A stretch of DNA of 22,936 nucleotides from the IMG/VR virus record IMGVR_UViG_3300020419_000787, positions 1 through 22,936 of that record; one strand, written 5' to 3'. This document shows positions 12,489 to 21,094 of this stretch, in pieces. Position numbers and translations under genes: made by a program. How positions within the stretch are numbered: position 1 is the stretch's first letter; every line of letters starts with the position of its first letter. The notes beneath the pieces are model-generated. The model made no database searches and was not told the DNA's origin. It was given only the letters and a program-made list of their open reading frames with translations. Source of the DNA: a virus.

Positions 12489-12493
12489 AATAC

Positions 12494-12501
12494 TATTTAT
12501 A
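12494..12501 (-). promoter_or_regulatory. Late promoter (TATAAATA) at the gp2-like gene
   Basis: Perfect octamer on the - strand in the 13-nt gap between gp4 and the gp2-like gene. With normal T4 late spacing the RNA would begin at or within a base of the ATG at 12488, giving a leaderless message. Confidence 0.6.
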
Positions 12502-12945
12502 CTAGCCTTTAAGTAGTTTTATTCCCAGATTGGTTAAAGTGTCTTCGGTCCATACCTGAAATTTCCATCCCTTATGTTCTGCATATTGATTGGCAGCTTC
12601 CCATTTGGAAGTATTCTTAACATATGTCATTACTTCTCTGACATATCTCTTTGTTTTTCTTTTACCTTGTGGCGGTACGGTTTCTTTCTTTGGTTTAATT
12701 TCAATCAAAAGTATATCTTTATTATCCAATTCAACCAATAGGTCGACATAATATCTATGGATTTTATTATCGGTCTTACATTTATAGGGTACAACAATCT
12801 CTTCCGAGTTCCATTTCTTTACTCTCGGATTTGATTCACACCATCTAAATGCCTGTCTTTCCCATAAGGATCTATAAATAACCTTAGTGGGATCCCCCAG
12901 ATATTTCTTAGTGTTCTTAATTGTATATTTCCCTTTGTAAGCCAT
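12502..12945 (-). CDS. 4: Head completion nuclease gp4
   Basis: 147 residues (T4 gp4 has 150). Opening MAYKGKYTIKNTKKYLGDPT, then YRSLWERQAF and HRYYVDLLVELDN followed by ILLIEIKPKKETVPP: the order E29, D68, E82-x-K84 is a PD-(D/E)xK nuclease core similar to TnsA-like endonucleases. In T4, gp4 acts on the DNA at the head vertex before tail joining. The end has KYVREVMTYVKNTSKWEAA in the spirit of the T4 protein (RKTKRYVREV). It starts just inside the diverging promoter region; AAGAG is a modest ribosome site. Confidence 0.93.
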   Translation of the reverse strand: MAYKGKYTIKNTKKYLGDPTKVIYRSLWERQAFRWCESNPRVKKWNSEEIVVPYKCKTDNKIHRYYVDLLVELDNKDILLIEIKPKKETVPPQGKRKTKRYVREVMTYVKNTSKWEAANQYAEHKGWKFQVWTEDTLTNLGIKLLKG

Positions 12946-12953
12946 TATAAATA
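12946..12953 (+). promoter_or_regulatory. Late promoter (TATAAATA) of the rightward baseplate genes
   Basis: Perfect TATAAATA followed by CT, directly abutting the gp4 start codon on the other strand. RNA should start near 12959, giving a leader of about 34 nt with AAGG before the gp48 ATG. Confidence 0.72.
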
Positions 12954-12972
12954 CTCTTATATTGTAAATAAT

Positions 12973-12980
12973 TATTTATA
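12973..12980 (-). promoter_or_regulatory. Late promoter (TATAAATA) of gp4 and the leftward genes
   Basis: The - strand reads TATAAATA here; a start near 12967 would give a 21-nt leader before gp4. It faces the rightward late promoter, so the first bases of the two RNAs are complementary. Confidence 0.65.
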
Positions 12981-12992
12981 AGGTAAAAAAGT

Positions 12993-13775
12993 ATGTCAGG
13001 ACAAATTCTACACTTTCCAATGTCACTAAGGGGAAAAGCCTCTAGTGGTACATCACACGTCAGATTTAGTATTGATAATCACGGCCAAGAAGTCGAATGT
13101 GATTCAATCCATTTATTTGTACCTCAAGGATTTTCGGTACCAGATTCTGCTGGTTATGGAACTATGGACTTAGGTCTTATTGAAGGCGCATCCAATGCAG
13201 AAAATGCAACTGGAGCAGATGCAGTTGCCCAAGCGGCAAGACAAGGTACTGCATTAGACGCAACTACAGGTGGTGCTGCAAGTCAATTAGTAGGAGCAGC
13301 TGCTCTGAAAAAGGGAATTGCTGTTAACCCATATACCGATACTACATTTACTAATACCAATATTAGGTCTTTTGGGTTTACTTTTAAACTTGTATCAGAG
13401 AATAAAGAAGAAGCTCAGATGGCTGCCATTATAGAGAACGTATTTAGAAAATACTTATACCCAGAAAAGTTAGGTGCAGCATCTTTAAGATACCCTGCCA
13501 AATTTACAATCGGATTTTTTAATGGTGGTAAAATTAACAAGTATATGCCAAAGATTATGGAATCATATCTGGTTAATTGTACTACAACATATAATTCAAC
13601 AACTAATGCATTCCACGATGATGGACAACCAGTAGAAATCGATATGGCTCTTACTTTCCAAGAAACGAGACCACTCACAAGAAAAGATTTATACCGAGAA
13701 GAAGTTATTTCAAGTGGGAATATAGGATATTCCGAAGGAGCATTTGGAGCCTTTGATAGAATAAGAGGAGAATAA
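12993..13775 (+). CDS. 48: Baseplate tail-tube cap / initiator gp48
   Basis: In T4, gp48 sits on the hub and carries gp54, from which the tube grows. This product of 260 residues (T4: 364) starts MSGQILHFPMSLRGKASSG and has a variable Ala/Gly-rich middle (about 60-110). It is followed by NIRSFGFTFKLVSENKEEAQ, RKYLYPEK, RYPAKFTIGFFNGGKINKYM and FQETRPLTRKDL, which match marine T4-like gp48 proteins and the tube-type fold. ATAAGG precedes the ATG. Being first behind the rightward late promoter fits its early need in assembly. The next gene follows after 2 nt. Confidence 0.85.
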   Translation: MSGQILHFPMSLRGKASSGTSHVRFSIDNHGQEVECDSIHLFVPQGFSVPDSAGYGTMDLGLIEGASNAENATGADAVAQAARQGTALDATTGGAASQLVGAAALKKGIAVNPYTDTTFTNTNIRSFGFTFKLVSENKEEAQMAAIIENVFRKYLYPEKLGAASLRYPAKFTIGFFNGGKINKYMPKIMESYLVNCTTTYNSTTNAFHDDGQPVEIDMALTFQETRPLTRKDLYREEVISSGNIGYSEGAFGAFDRIRGE

Positions 13776-13777
13776 GA

Positions 13778-14653
13778 ATGGCATTTTTTAAATTATTTCC
13801 TAAAGTACCATATGACTTAAGGAATGATGGAGTATTACAAAATATAGTTAACATATATCGTTCTGTAAGACCTCTTCAAAACTTTGTAGATAACGTATCA
13901 GCATATAAATTTTATGAAGTAAAGAATGGCGAGAGACCAGATATCGTTTCAGAAAGATTATATGGAACTCCAGACTATTATTGGACATTTTTTATTCTAA
14001 ATGAATTTTTACACGATGGTCTTGCATCATGGCCTTTGTCCCAAGAGAATTTACAAGACTATATGGTTACAGAATATAATGGTTATGCAATTCAAGTGGC
14101 CAAACCAATTATTAGAAGAAACAGTGACCTATTAATTACCGACCATGAAAATTCACTTTCTGGTAGATTTAATATAGGAGAAGTCATAACAGGTAATATA
14201 TCTGGTTCTAAAGGAACCCTTACAAAGAAAATAGTGGATTTAAATCAGTTAATAGTACAGGATGTGACTTTAGGCACATCAGGTATTCATCCACATACAG
14301 GTGTATCAGATTCTTCTATTTTGGGTGGAGCATTTATAGGTAGTAAAGGTGTAGGTGACGTACCATCCGAAAACGTTACAGGATTTACGACTTCCGATAC
14401 AGTAGGTACTTGGGCAGTATACAAATATATTGACGCCCCATATTATTTTTATGATGAAACAGATCCAGAAAAAAGAGTTGCTGATAATGCTAGAATGATA
14501 GATGGAGCAACTCCTGATAGTAATTTAAATTACGTTAGTAATAGAGCACATTTAGAAAATACAAACGATTCTCGAGCAAAAATACGAGTTATATCTCCAA
14601 GTTATATTACACAATTTGTTGATATGTTTGAAACCGTTATTAATAGCGAGTAA
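13778..14653 (+). CDS. 53: Baseplate wedge protein gp53 with extra domain
   Basis: The family core is in the first 100 residues: RPLQNFVDNVSAYKFYEVKN, GERPDIVSERLYGTPDYYWT and FFILNEFLHDGLASWPLSQE match the T4 gp53 LysM-like region (YGNPQLYWVLLM). T4 gp53 has 196 residues; here there are 291. The surplus (about 128-210) is a beta-rich insert with FNIGEVITGNISGSKGTL, a motif also found twice in gp8 of this window. The C-terminus (ITQFVDMFETVINS) resembles the T4 end. In T4 gp53 joins neighbouring wedges in the baseplate. AGGAGAATAAG precedes the ATG. Confidence 0.9.
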   Translation: MAFFKLFPKVPYDLRNDGVLQNIVNIYRSVRPLQNFVDNVSAYKFYEVKNGERPDIVSERLYGTPDYYWTFFILNEFLHDGLASWPLSQENLQDYMVTEYNGYAIQVAKPIIRRNSDLLITDHENSLSGRFNIGEVITGNISGSKGTLTKKIVDLNQLIVQDVTLGTSGIHPHTGVSDSSILGGAFIGSKGVGDVPSENVTGFTTSDTVGTWAVYKYIDAPYYFYDETDPEKRVADNARMIDGATPDSNLNYVSNRAHLENTNDSRAKIRVISPSYITQFVDMFETVINSE

Positions 14654-14659
14654 TAATTA

Positions 14660-15997
14660 ATGTTTAGAAATACTTCCAAACTTATTAGCGGAGACCAGCC
14701 TGCATCTCCAACAGGTTATATTGTAAAGCAAATAAAACTTTACAGTAACTTGGCAGAAAATAACGAATTGGATATTAGAGGAATGGTAAGTAAAATAACC
14801 ATTACCGAAAGCATTTATACAGGTTCAGTCCAAACAGATTTAATTATTTTAGATGCTGTAAACGCTATAGAAGAACTAAAAATAAATGGCCAAGAAAGAA
14901 TACATATAAAACTTGGAAGACAAGAAGGAGATACCAAGGGTAATGAATTTATTGAATTTGATACTTACATTGCCGATGTAAAAAATTATTCTCGTTCTAA
15001 TCCTGGATCAGCCTCATACGAATTTAAGTGTTTATCAGAACACATGCTCATAAATAATACCAAAACTATTGCAAGAGCATTTGAAAATACTACCGGAAAC
15101 TTAATTAAGAAAATATGTTCTAGTGATTTAAAGATTAGTAATACAAAAGGTATAGAAACTAAATCAAATAATATAAAAGGTATTTATCCTAGACTAAGAC
15201 CATATGCTGCCATAAAATGGTTAGTACAAAATTCATTTGATGCAAGTGGAGCACCTTATTATTTCTATGAAACAGTAAAGGACGGAGTACAATTTAAATC
15301 ATATATTGATTTTCTTGATTCAGACCCACACAATCCAGTAGACGATCCGTATATACATGATGCATTCTACCAAGAAACGATTGGAGAAGAACAATATTAT
15401 AAAGAAGCAAAAAGAAAGATAAGAAAATTATCGTCAGACTTAAATATGTCAAAATATATATCCGCAGGTGAAGGAGCATTCGCCTCACAAACTCATAAAA
15501 TCGACATATATAATAAAAATTATGAAACGTCAAAATGGCAATATAAATCACTAAAAAAATTAAACCAGCACAAACCTTTTATTGAAAAGGACTTTAAACA
15601 ATTTGGTGGCCGCTCTGTTAACCAATGTGATAATGGTAAAAATTATTTTATATCATTGAATAGTGGTAATAAGGATAATTATTCTAGTGCATTAAAAGAC
15701 AATTTTAATAAGAGCCAAGGTTATTTAGGTAACGAATCTATTATAAGTCACGACATTGAACTTGCAGGTGATTTTACTTTACAGCCTGGTGCTATAATGC
15801 ATGTAAAATTCTTAAAGACGAATTTAGAAGGAGTGACTGATACAACAGATAAAGTATTAACAGGTAAATATCTTGTAACAAGTATAGTCCATGAATTTGC
15901 AGATGAATATACTATGGATGTAAGAATTAAAACTGATTCTTTTGGAGCAGATTTAAACGATATACTACAGATTACAGAAGAGGTTCCTAATGCGTAA
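14660..15997 (+). CDS. 27: Baseplate central hub protein gp27-like
   Basis: 445 residues (T4 gp27 has 391). The start includes YIVKQIKLYSNLAENNELDI, then VSKITITESIYTGSVQTDLI, the hub-type opening in which the first tube-like domain begins; the end, VLTGKYLVTSIVHEFADEYT followed by MDVRIKTDSFG, is the second. The arrangement just before gp5 is that of hub and spike in T4-like baseplates. T4 gp27 trimers hold the gp5 spike at one end and the tube at the other. No own ribosome site is obvious. The stop lies 8 nt inside the next gene. Confidence 0.82.
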   Translation: MFRNTSKLISGDQPASPTGYIVKQIKLYSNLAENNELDIRGMVSKITITESIYTGSVQTDLIILDAVNAIEELKINGQERIHIKLGRQEGDTKGNEFIEFDTYIADVKNYSRSNPGSASYEFKCLSEHMLINNTKTIARAFENTTGNLIKKICSSDLKISNTKGIETKSNNIKGIYPRLRPYAAIKWLVQNSFDASGAPYYFYETVKDGVQFKSYIDFLDSDPHNPVDDPYIHDAFYQETIGEEQYYKEAKRKIRKLSSDLNMSKYISAGEGAFASQTHKIDIYNKNYETSKWQYKSLKKLNQHKPFIEKDFKQFGGRSVNQCDNGKNYFISLNSGNKDNYSSALKDNFNKSQGYLGNESIISHDIELAGDFTLQPGAIMHVKFLKTNLEGVTDTTDKVLTGKYLVTSIVHEFADEYTMDVRIKTDSFGADLNDILQITEEVPNA

Positions 15998-16721
15998 TGA
16001 TGAATTTATAGGTGGTGAATTTACTTGGTTCACTGGTATCATAAAAGATATAAACGATACAGAATTTTTAAATAGAGTTAAGGTAAACTGCCTTGGGTTC
16101 TATGATGAGGCCAAAGATGATGAATTACCTTGGGCCACAGTGATGATGCCACCAACTTCTGGTTCTATAAAAGGTGTTGGTATGAACCATAATTTACAAG
16201 TTGGTTCATGGGTTGTAGGATTCTTTAGGGATGGCCCAAGCGCACAAGACCCAGTAGTAATGGGTTCTATCGCTACACAAACAGATGGTACAAAAGATAT
16301 ACCCACAGAGGCACAAGTATCTGGTAATACCAATCACGTATACAAAAGTCAGTCAGGCCATGTAATAGAAGTTGATAATACAACAGGCTCTGAAAGAATA
16401 AATATAAAACATAAATCGGGTACAACAATTAATATTCCAGCAGATGGAACAGTATTTATTAATTCATCCAATACAACAGTTGATATAACAGGTAATACAA
16501 CCGTTCATGGTAATTTAAGAATTAATGGTACTACACATTCAACTGGTGATGTATCCACGGATGCTGGTAATGCTCCAACATTGGCAACACACATACACGA
16601 AGAAGTGCCGGGAACAGGTGGATCATCATCTCCAAGTCCAGCAACTACTATGACATCCAAACCATTTGGAGGTGGAACAACGGTATCTTATGATGAAGAA
16701 GGAAACAGAACAGTAACTTAA
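15990..16721 (+). CDS. 5: Baseplate spike protein gp5-like, no lysozyme domain
   Basis: 243 residues. The N-terminal OB-fold (about 10-100: GEFTWFTGIIKDINDTEFLN-RVKV; DELPWATVMMPPTSGS; GSWVVGFFRDG) binds the hub. The rest (about 115-190) is a repetitive triple-helix-type region (TTINIPADGTVFINSSNTTV, DITGNTTVHGN), with THIHEE just before a Gly/Ser/Pro tail. T4 gp5 has 575 residues because a lysozyme lies between; here it is missing, as in cyanophage gp5 proteins I recall. It pierces the outer membrane, so wall cleavage must come from another protein. GAAGAGG precedes the ATG at 15990. Confidence 0.9.
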   Translation: MRNDEFIGGEFTWFTGIIKDINDTEFLNRVKVNCLGFYDEAKDDELPWATVMMPPTSGSIKGVGMNHNLQVGSWVVGFFRDGPSAQDPVVMGSIATQTDGTKDIPTEAQVSGNTNHVYKSQSGHVIEVDNTTGSERINIKHKSGTTINIPADGTVFINSSNTTVDITGNTTVHGNLRINGTTHSTGDVSTDAGNAPTLATHIHEEVPGTGGSSSPSPATTMTSKPFGGGTTVSYDEEGNRTVT

Positions 16722-16725
16722 AAGG

Positions 16726-16733
16726 TATAAATA
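16726..16733 (+). promoter_or_regulatory. Late promoter (TATAAATA) at gp25
   Basis: Perfect octamer followed by CT, between gp5 and gp25. The last base is 6 nt from the gp25 ATG, so a transcript started here would have almost no leader; AAAGG at 16721-16725 can serve messages read from upstream. Confidence 0.6.
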
Positions 16734-16738
16734 CTTAT

Positions 16739-17227
16739 ATGTCAACAATAAATACTACAGGCTCACCCGACTTACTATCCGACATATCTGTATCTGATAA
16801 TAAGAGGGTTATAAGGTCTACAAAAAGAGCAAGTGTAACTTCTCGTAAAAAAGGATGGGCTGATTTAGATTTATCATTGCCTTTACATCCGTATACAAAA
16901 GACATTGTTACTTTAAAGGATGATACAGCAATAAGGAATTCAGTAAAAAATTTATTATTAACCAATTTTTATGAAAGACCTTTTAATAAAAATATAGGCG
17001 CAAATCTTAGAGGACTATTATTTGAACCAGCTGATGTTTTGACAGAAATTAGTTTGAGAGAAAATATTTCAAAGACAATACAGAAACACGAACAGAGAGT
17101 AGAAGTCAAAGATATAGAAATAATAAACGAAGAAGAAAATAACTCATACCGCATATCGGTAAATTTTTTAATAAAAGAATTTGATACCGATCAAAGTGTG
17201 GAAATAGTATTAAGAAGGTTAAGGTAG
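16739..17227 (+). CDS. 25: Baseplate wedge protein gp25
   Basis: gp25 is the small, universally conserved wedge protein that starts sheath polymerisation. The 162 residues (T4: 132) contain the family core: WADLDLSLPLHPYTKDIVTL, AIRNSVKNLLLTNFYERPFN and IGANLRGLLFEPADVL, then EDIEIINEEENNSYRISVN-type beta strands ending VEIVLRRLR. The EPR-type core motif reads YERPF (residues about 78-82). The extra N-terminal 30 residues are Ser/Thr/Lys-rich and may be flexible. The next gene starts 4 nt after the stop. Confidence 0.95.
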   Translation: MSTINTTGSPDLLSDISVSDNKRVIRSTKRASVTSRKKGWADLDLSLPLHPYTKDIVTLKDDTAIRNSVKNLLLTNFYERPFNKNIGANLRGLLFEPADVLTEISLRENISKTIQKHEQRVEVKDIEIINEEENNSYRISVNFLIKEFDTDQSVEIVLRRLR

Positions 17228-17231
17228 AATT

Positions 17232-19103
17232 ATGGCAACGAATTTAAATGTAACGGAATTAGATTTTGATCAGATAAAACAAAATCTAAAAAATTATTTA
17301 AAAACACAAACTGAATTTTCAGGTTATGAATTTGAAGGTTCTGGGCTGAGTACACTTCTAGATGTACTTGCATATAATACCCATTATAATGCCATGGCCG
17401 CTCACTTCTCACTTAATGAGGCATTCTTGGACTCAGCACAAATTCGTGGTAATGTAGTCACAAGGGCAAAACTTTTAGGTTATACTCCAAGGTCTGTATT
17501 GGCGCCAAGAGCGACTATTAATATAGTGGTTAATGTTACATCGGAGGTAGGAACTCTTCCTAGTAATCTTTCCCTTTTAAGAGGGACTAAATTATCAACT
17601 ACAGTAGCTGGAGAAACTTATCAGTATGTGGTATTGTCCACACAATCAGCAGCTTTAGTTACAGACGGTTCTACGTCTCCAGCAACAAAAACATATACAT
17701 TTTCTAGTGTTGCAATTGCACAGGGCTCATATAAGTCTTTAAAATATAGAGTTGACAATGATATAGAAAATCAAAAATTCCAATTATCAGATTCAGATGC
17801 TGATACAAGTACACTAAGAGTTAGGTTACAAGAGAACGAAGAATCATCTTCTTTTGATATTTACACAAAATTTGAAACACTCTTAAATGTCGATTCAACT
17901 TCCAGAGTATATTATCTACAAGAAAATTCATCTGAGTATTATGAAATATATTTCGGCGATGGTGTTACAGGTAAGAAACCAAACAATAATAATATTATTA
18001 CTGTAGACTATGTTTATACCGAAGGTGCAGAATCAAATGGTGCTAATGTATTTACTATGGTAGATACTATAGGTGGATTTAGTAATACAGCAGTTACAAC
18101 TTTAACAGCTGCAGCTGGTGGTTCTGAATCAGAAACCACAGAATCAATTAGGTTCAATGCTCCACTTACATTTACATCACAGAATAGAGCTGTTACATCG
18201 GATGATTACAGGGCAATTATACAAAGAGAATTTACTAATATATCATCCATTTCATGCTGGGGTGGAGAAGATAATGATCCACCAGATTATGGTAAGGCAT
18301 ATATTTCTATTAGACCTTTAGTTGCAAATACACTTACTGACGCAGAAAAATCACAAATTACAGGAACTATATTAAAAGGTAAAAACGTTGTATCTATTAC
18401 TCCAGAAATTGTAGATCCTAATTATACTAATTTAGAATTGGATGTATTCTTTAAATATAATCCAAACCTTACAGATAGAACATCGGTAGAATTAACATCT
18501 GTTGTTAGAGATACTATATCAGATTATAATTTTAATAACCTAAATAAGTTTGATGGGGTATTTAGACATTCACAATTATTAAAGTTAATTGATAATGCAG
18601 ATCCTGCAATACAAAACTCTACAGTAAGACCATTTATGTTTATGGATATAACTCCAGCTATTACAGCAGGTTCTAATAATTTCGATTTAAAATTTACATC
18701 GCCTATTTTCCAATCTGGCAATTCTACGGCATTTGTTTTATCATCTACTGCATTTAAGATAGGAACAGTGGATCATTACTTTGGCGATATACCTATAGCA
18801 GGCACTACTAATAGAAAGGTAATAGTTTATAAAATAGTTGCAGGTAATAATGTAACAGTAATTAATGACGCTGGAATTGTAGATGTTATAAACGGTAAAG
18901 TAACATTAAATAACTTTACACCAGCCGATACAACTTCAATAAGAATTACAGTAATACCAAATTCATTAGACTTGGCTCCTAAAAGAGATCAATTAATATC
19001 CATAGATACAACCAGTGTCACAATTACTCCAGAAGTGGATACAATTTCCGTGTCAGGTTCATCAGGTACTATTAATTATACAACACCTTCAAGGTTAAGA
19101 TAA
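17232..19103 (+). CDS. 6: Baseplate wedge protein gp6
   Basis: 623 residues (T4 gp6: 660). Opening NVTELDFDQIKQNLKNYLKT, then GSGLSTLLDVLAYNTHYNAM and GNVVTRAKLLGYTPRSVLAP are classical gp6/J-type baseplate motifs. The core (RFNAPLTFTSQNRAVTSDDY; FTNISSISCWGGEDNDPPDY; GKAYISIRP) and KFDGVFRHSQLLKLIDN continue the match. Two gp6 copies with one gp7 form the wedge heart and make the ring that switches during sheath contraction. The C-terminal 120 residues are beta-rich. AAGG in the previous stop region precedes the ATG. Confidence 0.96.
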   Translation: MATNLNVTELDFDQIKQNLKNYLKTQTEFSGYEFEGSGLSTLLDVLAYNTHYNAMAAHFSLNEAFLDSAQIRGNVVTRAKLLGYTPRSVLAPRATINIVVNVTSEVGTLPSNLSLLRGTKLSTTVAGETYQYVVLSTQSAALVTDGSTSPATKTYTFSSVAIAQGSYKSLKYRVDNDIENQKFQLSDSDADTSTLRVRLQENEESSSFDIYTKFETLLNVDSTSRVYYLQENSSEYYEIYFGDGVTGKKPNNNNIITVDYVYTEGAESNGANVFTMVDTIGGFSNTAVTTLTAAAGGSESETTESIRFNAPLTFTSQNRAVTSDDYRAIIQREFTNISSISCWGGEDNDPPDYGKAYISIRPLVANTLTDAEKSQITGTILKGKNVVSITPEIVDPNYTNLELDVFFKYNPNLTDRTSVELTSVVRDTISDYNFNNLNKFDGVFRHSQLLKLIDNADPAIQNSTVRPFMFMDITPAITAGSNNFDLKFTSPIFQSGNSTAFVLSSTAFKIGTVDHYFGDIPIAGTTNRKVIVYKIVAGNNVTVINDAGIVDVINGKVTLNNFTPADTTSIRITVIPNSLDLAPKRDQLISIDTTSVTITPEVDTISVSGSSGTINYTTPSRLR

Positions 19104-19105
19104 TA

Positions 19106-21082
19106 ATGACAGTTAAAGATCCAAAATTTTATAGCAACGATATTATATCCCCAGGATATATTGAATCGAAGGCTTCTTCTACTAGAAAAAGTAAAGAGGA
19201 TATTAGATTTAAAAGTCTAGTACCATCTGAAATTTTAGAAAACGCAGATGGTATTAAAAAACTTTTAGAGGCTTATTATACTTTTTTAAATTTGGATGAA
19301 TTTATTTATGCAGAGAATGAAACCTTTTCTGATATAATACTAGATACTAAAGCAGTTTTTAGGATATCAGATCCTAATAATGAGAACGACGAATTCTTTA
19401 CTGATGAACAAGGAGCTGATTCTACACTTACCGTAACACTTTTAAGTGGTGAGGTTGTGGCAATTCCTCTGAATAATACTAATGTAAGTATTTCAAATGG
19501 TAATGAATTACCAGGCACTTTGGCATCACTTACATCAGAAGTTGGTAAAACTTTTCAGGTTCAAAATTTAACCACTATACAAGATTCAAATGGGGCAAGT
19601 CATCAGTTAAATGGTTTAACAGCGACACTTGTTACTCCTGTTAAACATTGGATAGGCCCAGGGCCATCACATGTATTAAATAATATCGAAAGTGCAATGG
19701 ATATTGATTCTAATTCAATAAAATATTTAGAGTTAATGCAGAAAGAAATTGCAGCTGTAATACCTAGAAGTATAACAGTTAATAAAAGAAACCTTTATAA
19801 AACTATTATTGATTACTATAAGGTTAGAGGTTCTTCTGATTCTATAGAAATATTTTTCAGACTCTTATTTAACGATGAAGTGGAAGTTCAATATCCTTAT
19901 GATAAAACATTAGTACCTTCATCTGGTAATTGGGATATAAACGCAAGTTTACCTAAAGGTGGTCAGTATTTGGATCACAAAGGTTTCTTGTCATATGATA
20001 TCAAAATACATGACAGTTTAAGATATCAAAGATTTTCATATCTTGTACGTACAGGTCAGAACGTATCTACTTGGGAAAATGTATTTAATAGGTTAGTACA
20101 CCCTGCAGGATTTGTATTCTTTGGAGAAATTTTACTTTTAATCGAATTAAGTAAGGCTGTATTAGGAGAAGATGTTGGATCTGGTGATACATTAATACGA
20201 AAAGTATTATCAGCTATGCCCGAAAGACAACCGGGTGCAATTGGTCTAGAGGATATTCCATTACTTGTTGAAATGTTTGCATCAGTATTCTTACCTTCTA
20301 TTGAGGCTAAGATTCATAAAAGTGCAACACTATCCATAACATTAAATGCTACAGGACAAGTAACTGCAGTTGAAGTGCCAGAAAGGGGATGGGGATATAC
20401 ATCATTAAGTGCATCAGACATTACTATAAATGGAACTCCACAAACGGGTCATAGTATCGTAGATGCAGTTCTAACTCCAGTTTTGGATTCTTATGGAAGA
20501 ATTGATTCCGTAACAATTACCAACCCTGGATCCAGATATGGTAATATATTTGCATCAGTATCTGCTAATCCTAATGCTGGTAAATTATCAGATGTAATAG
20601 TAACGGGATCTGCAGATAAGAATTTTAATACTGCCCCAACATTAATATTTGGAGAACCTACTGCAGTAGATGACCTAGGTAATCCATTAGGTTCAAATGT
20701 AACTTGTGCAGCTGCATTTACATTAAACTCCGATAAGGAAATACCAACTACTACTTTAACAGTTGCGAATGGTGGTATAACTAATGCAGGAAGTGGTTAT
20801 ACAGTTGATCCAGAAGTGAGAATAGGTTCTAATGCTAATAACGAAATAAGAGCTAAAGATATTAAACCTATACTTATATTATTGTTAAATCATATTTCGG
20901 ATGCATCGAGAACAGATATAACAAATAACTATTTTAACAGGAAGGGAACTTCCTACGTAACAGGCACTAAAAGGTATGCGTATAATGAAACCTTAGAGGT
21001 TTTAGGAAACAGAACTATACAAAGTACTGATGTAGCCAATATAAATAAATATAATGTGAAATCTTATATTCACATAAACTAA
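19106..21082 (+). CDS. 7: Baseplate wedge protein, probably gp7 counterpart
   Basis: 658 residues (T4 gp7 has 1032). Residues about 45-75 (SEILENADGIKKLLEAYYTF) and 215-275 (KRNLYKTIIDYYKVRGSSDS; IEIFFRLLFNDEVEVQYPYD) follow the tail-protein-I type pattern (helix, then 'kG..dsi..ffr.lf') also found in gp7. Between and after these are beta-rich inserts: 105-180, and from about 405 repeats such as TAVEVPERGWGYTS, DSVTITNPGSRYG and LTVANGGITNAGSGYTVDPE. The latter is a common surface-exposed beta module. Place between gp6 and gp8, as in T4, supports gp7. Identity to T4 gp7 is too low to be certain; marine annotations often give only 'structural protein'. Confidence 0.72.
   Translation: MTVKDPKFYSNDIISPGYIESKASSTRKSKEDIRFKSLVPSEILENADGIKKLLEAYYTFLNLDEFIYAENETFSDIILDTKAVFRISDPNNENDEFFTDEQGADSTLTVTLLSGEVVAIPLNNTNVSISNGNELPGTLASLTSEVGKTFQVQNLTTIQDSNGASHQLNGLTATLVTPVKHWIGPGPSHVLNNIESAMDIDSNSIKYLELMQKEIAAVIPRSITVNKRNLYKTIIDYYKVRGSSDSIEIFFRLLFNDEVEVQYPYDKTLVPSSGNWDINASLPKGGQYLDHKGFLSYDIKIHDSLRYQRFSYLVRTGQNVSTWENVFNRLVHPAGFVFFGEILLLIELSKAVLGEDVGSGDTLIRKVLSAMPERQPGAIGLEDIPLLVEMFASVFLPSIEAKIHKSATLSITLNATGQVTAVEVPERGWGYTSLSASDITINGTPQTGHSIVDAVLTPVLDSYGRIDSVTITNPGSRYGNIFASVSANPNAGKLSDVIVTGSADKNFNTAPTLIFGEPTAVDDLGNPLGSNVTCAAAFTLNSDKEIPTTTLTVANGGITNAGSGYTVDPEVRIGSNANNEIRAKDIKPILILLLNHISDASRTDITNNYFNRKGTSYVTGTKRYAYNETLEVLGNRTIQSTDVANINKYNVKSYIHIN
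21040..21047 (+). promoter_or_regulatory. Possible late promoter (TATAAATA) upstream of gp8
   Basis: Octamer inside the last codons of the gp7-like gene, 47 nt before the gp8 ATG, in a suitable place. The octamer is expected several times by chance in such A+T-rich DNA, and here it may be only coding sequence (Asn-Ile-Asn-Lys). Confidence 0.35.
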
Positions 21083-21094
21083 GGGAAACGAATT

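Noticed and set aside
12873-12880. TATAAATA antisense within gp4 as a second late promoter for gp48
   Set aside because: It is in coding sequence and a better placed octamer lies at 12946; chance is likely.
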